This document shows positions 57,701 to 64,000 of a stretch of 64,000 nucleotides of DNA, piece after piece. Position 1 is the first letter of the stretch. Each line of letters starts with the position of its first letter. Position numbers and translations under genes: made by a program. Location: positions 35,321 through 99,320 of the forward strand of contig NZ_FOKP01000025.1 of NCBI RefSeq assembly GCF_900112185.1. Direction: 5' to 3'. The notes under the pieces were generated by a model. The model worked only from the letters and a program-made list of their open reading frames with translations. It made no database searches and was not told where the DNA came from. The stretch comes from Allobosea sp. CRIB-10 (GTDB taxonomy: Bacteria > Pseudomonadota > Alphaproteobacteria > Rhizobiales > Beijerinckiaceae).

Positions 57701-58786
57701 TCAGGTGCGCCAGCGCAGCCGTTCGGCGATCAGCACATTGGTGAAAGCCTTGCCCTCGCGACGGGCCATCGCGTAGTCGCGCTTCAGGCGGAAATACCAT
57801 TGCGCCAGCCGGTCGGCCTGCCCGAGCAGCAGCATGGTCGGCTTGCGCTCGAGCCCCTGCTGGGCGAGCTCGAGGATGCGCTGGTCCTGGCGCAGGAAGG
57901 CATGGCCCGCCCATCTGATCACCGGCGCGAGCGGCATGAGTTGCGGCAGGTCGGAGAGCAGCACATTGGTGAGCAGCGTCCGACCGCCATCAATCGGCGT
58001 GGCGAAGGTCGCATTGACGATCGAGCGCTCGCCCATGCGGATGCGCTCGATGCGCTGGCCCGGCAGCAGGAAATCGACCTCCGTCTGCGGCCGTCCCAGC
58101 AGGCGATAGCCGCGTGAATTGGCTGCCGCCTTGTGCGCCTTCATCCGGAAGCCGAAGGGCAGCGGCTCGAAATCCTTGACCTTCTCGCGTGCCGTCGCTG
58201 TCGGACGCCACCACCAGGAGTTATGGACATAGCCGACATGGCCGGGATCGATCAGGCTGAGCACGCATAGATCATAAGAGGCCTCGACCAGAACCGAGAC
58301 GGCGACGCGGCAGCGTGTCTTGGCCGCGAGCGTCAGCACAGGCACCGGAGGCGCCTGCTCCGGCCGCATGCCCAGATAGAGCCAGATGATGCCGTCGCTC
58401 TCGGCGATCGGGAAGTCGCCGACCTTGACCTGGCCGGGATCGGCGACGTCGCCATCGACCAGCGTCGGCATCGACCGGCAGCGGCCATCGGCGCCGAAGC
58501 GCCAACCATGGAAGGGACAGGTGATCGCGACGCCGTCGAAACGCCCCTCGGACAGGGGCGCGCCGCGATGCGGGCAGCGATCGCGCAAGGCGAAGAGCTT
58601 GCCGAGCTTGGTGCGACCGATGACGATCTGCTCGCCGAGGACCGTCACGCTCGCCATCGCCCCTGTCGCCAGGTTGCCGCTGCTCCTGACGCAGTACCAG
58701 GCCTCACGGGGCGGCTCGCGGAAGTCGCTCGCCGGAGGCGCTTCCGCGGCACCCGATGTGTCTGCTGCGATGGTCGAACGGCTCAT
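57701..58786 (-). CDS. Rieske non-heme iron oxygenase
   Basis: The product has 361 residues. The N-terminal Rieske domain (about 30-130) holds RCPHRGAPLSEG and CPFHGWRFG, giving the Cys-His / Cys-His 2Fe-2S ligands. The C-terminal catalytic domain has SYDLCVLSLIDPGHVGYVH, where Asp and two His should bind mononuclear iron. It resembles vanillate O-demethylase-like or related oxygenases. No reductase gene is adjacent, so electrons must come from elsewhere. ATG 58786 starts MSRSTIAADTSG. The substrate is unknown. Confidence 0.9.
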   Translation of the reverse strand: MSRSTIAADTSGAAEAPPASDFREPPREAWYCVRSSGNLATGAMASVTVLGEQIVIGRTKLGKLFALRDRCPHRGAPLSEGRFDGVAITCPFHGWRFGADGRCRSMPTLVDGDVADPGQVKVGDFPIAESDGIIWLYLGMRPEQAPPVPVLTLAAKTRCRVAVSVLVEASYDLCVLSLIDPGHVGYVHNSWWWRPTATAREKVKDFEPLPFGFRMKAHKAAANSRGYRLLGRPQTEVDFLLPGQRIERIRMGERSIVNATFATPIDGGRTLLTNVLLSDLPQLMPLAPVIRWAGHAFLRQDQRILELAQQGLERKPTMLLLGQADRLAQWYFRLKRDYAMARREGKAFTNVLIAERLRWRT

Positions 58787-58905
58787 TGCGACTCCCGGCT
58801 CCTGTCGCCGCCGTCAGGCCGGACGCGACGCAGGCAGACAGCCGCCCGCCGGTTGCGAGAGCATTGCCGCGCAGGCGGACCAAAGACAGCCGAAGCGCAA
58901 ACGCA

Positions 58906-58933
58906 AAGAAGCCCGGCCGAGGCCGGGCTTCTT
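58906..58933 (-). terminator. hairpin terminator of the phasin gene
   Basis: AAGAAGCCCGGCC / GGCCGGGCTTCTT forms a perfect 13-bp palindrome (58906-58933), about 50 bases past the phasin stop. The T run after it is short, so efficiency is uncertain. Confidence 0.75.
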
Positions 58934-58983
58934 GAAATTCTCAGGTGATCAGCTGCGGCCGGGCGAAGCCGGCCGCGCCAAAA

Positions 58984-59328
58984 TCACTTGGCCGGGGTCG
59001 GGACGGCCTTGGCGACGATGCCTTCGAACGGCTTGTAGGCGTCCTTGGCGATCGCGGCATAGAGCTCGCCGATCTTGGTCACCTGAGCGACATAGCCCTC
59101 GAAAGCGGTCTTGACGTAGTCCGACTGGATCTCGATGGCCTTGTCGAGCGTCTTGACGCCGGCAAGCTTCTCGATCGCGGCGGTGCCGGCCTCGAACGAC
59201 TTCTTGGCGTAGTCGGTGGTCTCGACGGCCAGAGCCTGCACACCCTTCGAGGTGGCGCCGAAAGCCTTCAGGGCGGCGTCGACGTTCTCTTTGGAAGCCT
59301 TCTGGATGGTTTCGAAATTCTGGATCAT
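58984..59328 (-). CDS. phaP: phasin family protein
   Basis: This 114-residue helical protein starts MIQNFETIQKASKENVDAAL, followed by SKGVQALAVETTDYAKKSFE and AGVKTLDKAIEIQSDYVKTA. These are the phasin_2 signatures. It coats polyhydroxyalkanoate granules and controls their size. A strong GGAGGAAACC ribosome-binding site precedes ATG 59328, as expected for an abundant protein. A terminator hairpin follows. No other PHA gene is in the window. Confidence 0.94.
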   Translation of the reverse strand: MIQNFETIQKASKENVDAALKAFGATSKGVQALAVETTDYAKKSFEAGTAAIEKLAGVKTLDKAIEIQSDYVKTAFEGYVAQVTKIGELYAAIAKDAYKPFEGIVAKAVPTPAK

Positions 59329-59653
59329 GGTTTCCTCCGACGCTCGCAGGCGCCGCCTCTGCTGACGAGCCTGACGGCCCAGGTTCCGTGTCCCCAAGGT
59401 CAGATGAAGGGCTCATCACCGGGACGACCCTGATATTGTGCACCGCAACATAAAAGTCAAGATCGCGCTGCAATGCACCAAGCGCAGAGCCCCCCGGCGT
59501 GCATCGGCGACGGTTTGCAACCGGACAGCTTCAATGCTGGATTTTTTTCGCTTAACTCCTCCGTAACCGCATCCGCCTAACCTCCTCTCCTGTGTCCTTC
59601 GCGCCACGCTGCAAAGCCTGCGACGGACGGGTGGGTTAGTTGAGGCGAGTTGC
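59329..59653. other. non-coding region between phasin and carboxypeptidase genes
   Basis: This 325-base divergent gap contains the candidate phasin control site (59436-59450) and a second dyad (GCTGCAATGCACC, 59464-59480). A pyrimidine-rich stretch (GCTTAACTCCTCCGTAACC, from about 59550) lies before the rightward gene. No gene or RNA is recognised. Confidence 0.7.
59436..59450 (-). promoter_or_regulatory. candidate PhaR-type site upstream of the phasin gene
   Basis: TTGTGCACCGCAACA contains TGC-N3-GCA, close to PhaR recognition dyads in related bacteria. It lies about 110 bases before the phasin ATG. The regulator gene is not in the window; the assignment is tentative. Confidence 0.4.
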
Positions 59654-61342
59654 ATGGCTTCTGGTTGCGTTGGGTCCCGACGCGGGCGCTGGCTTGCGTT
59701 CATCGGGGTGGTGAGTGCTGCTGCCGTCGTGCTGACAGCGACGATCTCTCCGGCCGAGGCGGCGCGCAAGAAGCGGCGCCATGTCTCGGGCGGCTACGCC
59801 CCGCCCTATGCTGCGATGGTCGTCGACGTGAAGAGCGGCCGCACGCTGCACGCCGTCAACGAGGATGCGCCGCGCATCCCGGCCTCGCTGACCAAGGTGA
59901 TGACGCTCTATATGCTCTTCGAGCAGATGGAGCGCGGCCGCTTCACCATGAATTCCGAGCTTAAGGTCTCGGCCTATGCCGCCTCGCAGCCGCCGACCAA
60001 GCTCGGCCTGCGGGCCGGCTCGACCATCGAGGTTGAGGACGCGATCAAGAGCATGATCACCCTGTCGGCCAACGACTCCTCGGTCGTGGTCGCCGAGGCC
60101 ATCGCCGGCTCGGAAGAGGCCTTCGCCGAGCAGATGACGCGCAAGGCGCGCGCGCTCGGCATGGAGTCGACCCGCTTCTACAACCCGCACGGCCTGCCGA
60201 ACTCGCCGCCGAACATCACCACGGCGCGCGACCTCACCATCCTGGCCCGCGCGATCCAGGAGCGCTTCCCGCGCTATTTCCCGCTCTTCCAGATGCGTTC
60301 CTTCCAGTATGGTTCGCGCACCATCCGCGGGCATAACCGGCTGCTCGGCCGCATCGAGGGCGTCGACGGCATCAAGACCGGCTACACCCGCGCTTCCGGC
60401 TTCAACCTGATGACCTCCGCCAAGGCGGACGGCCGCCAGATCGTCTCGATCGTGCTCGGCGGCCGCTCCGGCGCCTCGCGCGACAAGATCATGGCCGATC
60501 TCGTCCTCGCCAGCCTGCCGCGCGCCAGCGCCGGCGGCCGCAGCGCCCCGATGATCGCCGAAGCCTCCGAGCCGCAGCAGGAGCGCTACCGCGCGCCCGC
60601 CCCGGCTCCCGTTCCCGAGCCGCCGGCCCGCCCGGCGCTCGTCGCCCAGGCGCCCGAGCCCGCCCCGGCGCCCGCGCCGATCCCGGTGCCGCGCCCGCGC
60701 GCCGAGCCTGAGGTCCCGGCCGCGGCCCGCGCCTATGCCGCGACGACCACCACCGCCCAGATCACGCCGCCGCGCGCCCTGAGCGGCAGCGCCCAGGCGC
60801 TCGCCCTCTCCAATATGCGCCCGGTCGCCGCGACCACGACGCCGTCGGCCATGCGCTGGTCGATCGGTGCCGCCCCGGCCGAAGGCAAGGTCCTGCGCCC
60901 GCCGGCGAATGTCGACACCACCTCCTCGATCGCCAAGCTCGCCGAGCCGGCGGCCAAGGACGAGGTCCAGCCCATGCCGAAGAAGGTCGAGGCTCGCCTG
61001 CCCGAGCCGGCGCCCGCACCGGTCAAGGTGGCGCATGTCGCCAAGGCGCCTGAAGCCAAGCCCGAAACCAAGCCGGCCGAGAAAACCGCGATCGCCTCGA
61101 AATGGGTGATCCAGCTCGGCGCCACCGACGATGAGGCCAAGGCCAAGGACATCCTGGCCCGGGCCCGCGCCAAGGCTTCCGGCTCGCTCGCCGACGCCTC
61201 GCCGTTCACCGAGAAGGTCGAGAAGGGCGGCGCCACCCTGTTCCGCGCCCGCTTCGCCGGCTTCGAGGAGTCCAAGGACGCCGAGAAGGCCTGCGCCCAG
61301 CTCAAGCGCGGCGGCTTCTCCTGCTTCGCAACCCGTAGCTGA
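59654..61342 (+). CDS. D-alanyl-D-alanine carboxypeptidase with SPOR domain
   Basis: The product has 562 residues. A signal peptide (LAFIGVVSAAAVVLTATISP, cut near residue 36) precedes a penicillin-binding carboxypeptidase domain (about 48-275) with the three motifs SLTK (RIPASLTKVM), SAN (LSANDSS) and KTG (GIKTGYT). A long Pro/Ala/Glu-rich linker (about 300-480) leads to a C-terminal SPOR domain (about 485-560, KWVIQLGATDDEAKA). It trims peptidoglycan stem peptides, probably at septa where SPOR binds. All catalytic residues are present. Confidence 0.94.
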   Translation: MASGCVGSRRGRWLAFIGVVSAAAVVLTATISPAEAARKKRRHVSGGYAPPYAAMVVDVKSGRTLHAVNEDAPRIPASLTKVMTLYMLFEQMERGRFTMNSELKVSAYAASQPPTKLGLRAGSTIEVEDAIKSMITLSANDSSVVVAEAIAGSEEAFAEQMTRKARALGMESTRFYNPHGLPNSPPNITTARDLTILARAIQERFPRYFPLFQMRSFQYGSRTIRGHNRLLGRIEGVDGIKTGYTRASGFNLMTSAKADGRQIVSIVLGGRSGASRDKIMADLVLASLPRASAGGRSAPMIAEASEPQQERYRAPAPAPVPEPPARPALVAQAPEPAPAPAPIPVPRPRAEPEVPAAARAYAATTTTAQITPPRALSGSAQALALSNMRPVAATTTPSAMRWSIGAAPAEGKVLRPPANVDTTSSIAKLAEPAAKDEVQPMPKKVEARLPEPAPAPVKVAHVAKAPEAKPETKPAEKTAIASKWVIQLGATDDEAKAKDILARARAKASGSLADASPFTEKVEKGGATLFRARFAGFEESKDAEKACAQLKRGGFSCFATRS

Positions 61343-61359
61343 CCAGTCGGGAAAGGGAT

Positions 61360-62088
61360 TCAGCCATGCTTTTTCAGCAAGGTATCCTTGGCCTGGTTGA
61401 CGCGAGCGGCAAGCCCGCTGGTGCCGCCGGCATCCGGATGGATGCGCTTCATCAGGCTCCGATGGGCCTCGCGGATCGCCTCCTGGCCCGCCCCCGGCTG
61501 AAGCCCCAGGATCTCGTAGGCCTCCTCGTCCGCCATCGCGCCCGTGCGCGCCGGGCCGCGCTGCCCCGCGTCGCGGTGACCATCAGCGTCTTCACGCCAT
61601 CCGGGCGCCCGGCGGTCGAGATATGCCTCTAGGAGGCGCGCCCCGTCGGGATCCCCGGCAAGGCATTCGCGCAAGAGCGCACTGAGATCAGCCGGCGTGA
61701 GATCGTCGAGATCGCGACCGGCGAAGGCGCCCGCGACGACCTTGCCCTTGATACCGCCGCTATCGTGATCGAGCTCCATCTCCAGCAGAGCCGAAGCGAC
61801 CTTGGAACGACCGGCCGAGCCGGTCCCGCCCCAGTCCCGCGCCCATTCCGGCATCTTGAGGCCACCCGGCCCATAAGCGCTCCAGCCGAGCAGCCAGGCG
61901 CCGAGCCCGCCCAGGAAGATCGCCATGTCGGGCCGCCCGCGCAGCATCAGCAGCGCCGCGACGCCGAGCGAAAGCGTACCGCCGACCACCTTGCCGAGCC
62001 TGACCAGCTTCTTCGGATCGGCGCCGGCGAAGAGCTTCACCAGCCACCAGATCAGGATCAGCGTGGCGATGCCATAGAGCAGCGTCAC
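61360..62088 (-). CDS. membrane-anchored J-domain protein
   Basis: This 242-residue protein starts with a membrane helix (LLYGIATLILIWWLVKLFAG) and a second hydrophobic stretch (GVAALLMLRGRPDMAIFLGG). It ends with a J-like domain (about 185-242, EEAYEILGLQPGAGQEAI, then MKRIHPDAGG). The family HPD tripeptide is present in RIHPDAGG, so it should stimulate a DnaK-type partner. The GTG at 62088 overlaps the VWA stop by four bases, so the two are coupled. DjlA-like proteins have similar design; the partner is unknown. Confidence 0.85.
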   Translation of the reverse strand: MTLLYGIATLILIWWLVKLFAGADPKKLVRLGKVVGGTLSLGVAALLMLRGRPDMAIFLGGLGAWLLGWSAYGPGGLKMPEWARDWGGTGSAGRSKVASALLEMELDHDSGGIKGKVVAGAFAGRDLDDLTPADLSALLRECLAGDPDGARLLEAYLDRRAPGWREDADGHRDAGQRGPARTGAMADEEAYEILGLQPGAGQEAIREAHRSLMKRIHPDAGGTSGLAARVNQAKDTLLKKHG

Positions 62089-62834
62089 GATCTGCGGCCC
62101 TCCATCGCCGTCAGCAGCCTCTGCGCCGCGGCGTTCTGCCCCGCGAGCTTCAGCAGCGCCTCGCGTCCACCGCTGGCATAGGCCGCAGCGCCACGCAGGA
62201 GATCGAGCAGGGAGTTTGGCGCATTGACGTCGAAGCGCGCATGCGCCCCGCCGGTCAGGCGTGCGATCTCGGCGAAGGCGGCGCTGGCATCCGGATCGGC
62301 CCCTTCCTGAAACAGGAAACCCTTGACACCGCGCAGGCCAAGCTCGCCGGCAAGCGCGCACAGCCGGTCGACATCTTCCTCCATCGCATCGCCGACATAG
62401 ACGAAGGCGCGGATCGGCACCTGCCGCTCCTCGTCGCGGATATGCTTGAGCACGCGGCCGATCTGCGTCTGCCCGCCGCGGCAGTCGATCTTGTTCATCA
62501 GCCCGGTCAGGCGCTGCGGCTCGCCGAGCCAGCCCGAGGCGCGGCATTCGTCGAAGCCGCGGAAATAGACGAGCTGAACCGCGAGCCCACCGGTCTTCGC
62601 CGCGACCTCGAACATCTGGCCCTGCAGCGAGCAGGCGAGTTCCCAGCTCGGCTGCCGGCTCATGGTGGCGTCGAGCGCGAAGACCAGCCGCCCGGCCTGC
62701 CCGGTCGCGAGTGGCGCGAGCTGCTTGGCCGAGGCGAGGAAGCGGTCGATCTCGCCGGGCTTCGAGCGCGCAGCATTCTCGGCCGGGCGCGTCTCGCCCG
62801 CCTTGCCTACCGCCTTGCCGTTGTCGCGCGTCAT
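62085..62834 (-). CDS. VWA-domain protein
   Basis: This 249-residue protein has a von Willebrand type A-like fold: RLVFALDATMSRQPSWELAC holds a degenerate MIDAS (DATMS instead of DxSxS), and GGQTQIGRVLKHIRDEER and IRAFVYVGDAMEEDVDRLC follow. No signal peptide or membrane helix was seen, so it is cytosolic. It is first of a two-gene operon with the J-domain protein. The role is unknown; VWA proteins often work as protein-assembly factors. Confidence 0.82.
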   Translation of the reverse strand: MTRDNGKAVGKAGETRPAENAARSKPGEIDRFLASAKQLAPLATGQAGRLVFALDATMSRQPSWELACSLQGQMFEVAAKTGGLAVQLVYFRGFDECRASGWLGEPQRLTGLMNKIDCRGGQTQIGRVLKHIRDEERQVPIRAFVYVGDAMEEDVDRLCALAGELGLRGVKGFLFQEGADPDASAAFAEIARLTGGAHARFDVNAPNSLLDLLRGAAAYASGGREALLKLAGQNAAAQRLLTAMEGRRS

Positions 62835-62921
62835 GCTCTTCGCCGGGATTCGCTCATGCCAGAGATATTGGCCGCGCCGCCGGCATTTGCTACCCGTCCC
62901 GGAACGTCAGGGAGAAGCGCT

Positions 62922-63770
62922 ATGTCGCAGGTCGCGGTGTTCGAGACGGTCAAGGCGATGCGCGAGGCGGTCGCGGCCTGGCATGCAGCCGGCGAGAAGG
63001 TCGCGCTGGTGCCGACCATGGGGGCGCTGCATGAGGGCCATATCGCGCTCGTCACCGAGGCGCAGAAGCACGCCCGCCGCGTCATCGTCTCGATCTTCGT
63101 CAACCCGACGCAGTTCGCCCCGCACGAGGACTTCAAGAAGTACCCGCGGACGTTCGAGAGCGACCGCGCCCAGCTCGAGGCGGTCGATGCCGACGCGATC
63201 TATTTCCCCGCCGTCGAGGAGATGTATCCCCCAGGCTTCGCCAGCCGCGTGCTGCTGCTCGGCCCGGCCGCGGTCGGCCTGGAGGATCGTTTCCGCCCGA
63301 CGCATTTCGAAGGGGTGGCAACGGTTTGCTGCAAGCTGTTCACACAGAGCAAGGCCGATTTCGCCATTTTCGGCGAGAAGGACTACCAGCAGCTCAAGGT
63401 GGTGACGCGGATGGCTGGGGATCTCGACCTCGGCATAAAGATCGTGCCGCTGGCGACCTTCCGCGAGGCCGACGGGCTCGCCATGTCCTCGCGCAACCGC
63501 TACCTCTCGGCTGAGGAACGTGCGCTCGCTCCGACCCTCCACCGGGTCATGCAAGCCCTCGCCGCCCGCATCCGCAACGACGATCCGCTCTTCCAGGCGG
63601 TCGCAGACGCACAGAACGAGATCATCACCGCCGGCTTCGAGCTCGACTATCTCGAAGCCCGCCACGCCGACACGCTGGCGCCGGTGACCTCGCGCGCCGA
63701 CGGCCCGATCCGCCTGCTGATCGCGGCGCGGCTGGGAGCGACGCGGCTGATCGACAATATCGGGGTGTGA
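62922..63770 (+). CDS. panC: pantoate--beta-alanine ligase
   Basis: This 282-residue enzyme has the HIGH-like motif MGALHEGHIALV (about 34-45), VSIFVNPTQFAPHEDFKKYP and the KMSKS-like SSRNRYLS. FGEKDYQQLKVV is the ATP/pantoate region. It joins pantoate and beta-alanine to make pantothenate, for CoA synthesis. It starts at ATG 62922 with GGGAGAAGC upstream. panB is not next to it in this window. Confidence 0.96.
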   Translation: MSQVAVFETVKAMREAVAAWHAAGEKVALVPTMGALHEGHIALVTEAQKHARRVIVSIFVNPTQFAPHEDFKKYPRTFESDRAQLEAVDADAIYFPAVEEMYPPGFASRVLLLGPAAVGLEDRFRPTHFEGVATVCCKLFTQSKADFAIFGEKDYQQLKVVTRMAGDLDLGIKIVPLATFREADGLAMSSRNRYLSAEERALAPTLHRVMQALAARIRNDDPLFQAVADAQNEIITAGFELDYLEARHADTLAPVTSRADGPIRLLIAARLGATRLIDNIGV

Positions 63771-63804
63771 CGCGAACCGCCGCCCGCAAGACCACCTACA
63801 GGCC

Positions 63805-63909
63805 TAGAGCATTTTCGAGCGAAGTGGATACCGGTTCGCGCGAAGAAAATGCGACAAAACAAAGGGCTAGAGCATTTCCGTGATTCGGAGAAACACGGAG
63901 TTGCTCTAT
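63805..63909. repeat. palindromic intergenic element ending near a transposase gene
   Basis: Two hairpins lie in tandem: GCATTTTC (63809) / GAAAATGC (63845-63852), and TAGAGCA (63868) / TGCTCTA (63902-63908) with inner CCGTG / CACGG. The core GTGGATACCGGTT matches the element at 11690 in style. It ends ten bases before the transposase stop codon. Confidence 0.75.
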
Positions 63910-63918
63910 GGTCGAGAC

Positions 63919-64000
63919 TCAACGCAGCCAGTAGGCGACGAGAGCGGCGAGGCAGAGCGAGGCCAGATAGTTCCTGGCGAGCTTGTCGTAGCGGGTCGCG
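63919..64000 (-). CDS. C-terminal end of a probable IS5-like transposase (partial)
   Basis: Leftward, the last 26 codons before the stop at 63919 read ATRYDKLARNYLASLCLAAL and VAYWLR. The ATRYDKLARN(Y/F)L ending is the usual C-terminus of IS5-family DDE transposases (recognised from memory). The rest of the gene is off the right edge, so completeness is unknown. Confidence 0.7.
   Translation of the reverse strand, partial: ATRYDKLARNYLASLCLAALVAYWLR

Noticed and set aside
1..64000. tRNA or rRNA genes
   Set aside because: The intergenic gaps were read for tRNA cloverleaf features and TTCGA-type loops, and none was convincing. A tRNAscan run would be decisive.

Overview
The window is GC-rich alphaproteobacterial chromosomal DNA. 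The gene content points to Hyphomicrobiales (Rhizobiales), most likely Bosea or a close relative. The basis is a PleD/DivK pair, an EipB-family envelope protein, DUF983 and DUF3572 proteins, an RNase R-DUF983-NUDIX-L33 block, a ClpS/ClpA pair, a small phasin, an ACC deaminase with its Lrp-type regulator, and many short palindromic intergenic repeats of the kind common in this order. The genus is inferred from gene style; no rRNA or tRNA gene was seen. The right edge (63919-64000) holds the end of a probable IS5-like transposase. The rest looks like ordinary, densely packed chromosome.

Layout. 1-4600: a partial helicase-like gene, a LysR regulator divergent from an SDR / exported carboxymuconolactone-decarboxylase-like / Atu4866-like operon, and a HerA-type ATPase. 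4767-14812: an orphan TRAP binding protein, a SPOR protein, argS, a RelE/HigB-type toxin-antitoxin pair, a dGTPase, an IscA/ErpA-type protein, an HD-GYP protein, an HPP membrane protein and a two-domain cold-shock protein. 15021-24008: an enolase-superfamily enzyme, LysE exporter, sirtuin, aminotransferase, DoxX-like protein, Tat-exported VOC protein, and a sugar-acid cluster (UxaA-like dehydratase, gluconokinase, 6-phosphogluconate dehydrogenase). 24221-27981: a Kef-type antiporter and the acdS/acdR divergon. 28142-33853: a complete urea ABC transporter urtABCDE behind a good sigma-54 promoter.

34225-38384: a 25-codon reading frame with an unusually perfect ribosome-binding site, then rnr, DUF983, NUDIX and rpmG. 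38448-40099: small exported or membrane hypotheticals. 40383-45377: pleD, divK, DUF3572, dinB, eipB and a TetR gene. 45502-52594: SDR, RidA, GDPD, a GNAT-like protein with an in-frame palindromic repeat inserted in its coding sequence, HIT, an ECF41-type sigma factor with two AhpD-like partners and a matching promoter, and an M48 protease. 52689-63770: azlCD, clpA/clpS, a Rieske oxygenase, a phasin, a D,D-carboxypeptidase with SPOR domain, a J-domain/VWA pair and panC.

The least routine observations are the mobile palindrome inside a coding region (47772-47904) with relatives in intergenic DNA, the mini-gene at 34240 whose Shine-Dalgarno matches the 16S rRNA 3' end over 16 bases, the ECF41 promoter match, the acdS leader hairpin covering its own ribosome-binding site, and four or more families of about 100-bp palindromic elements. 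No CRISPR array, prophage, or clear defence or biosynthetic island was seen.
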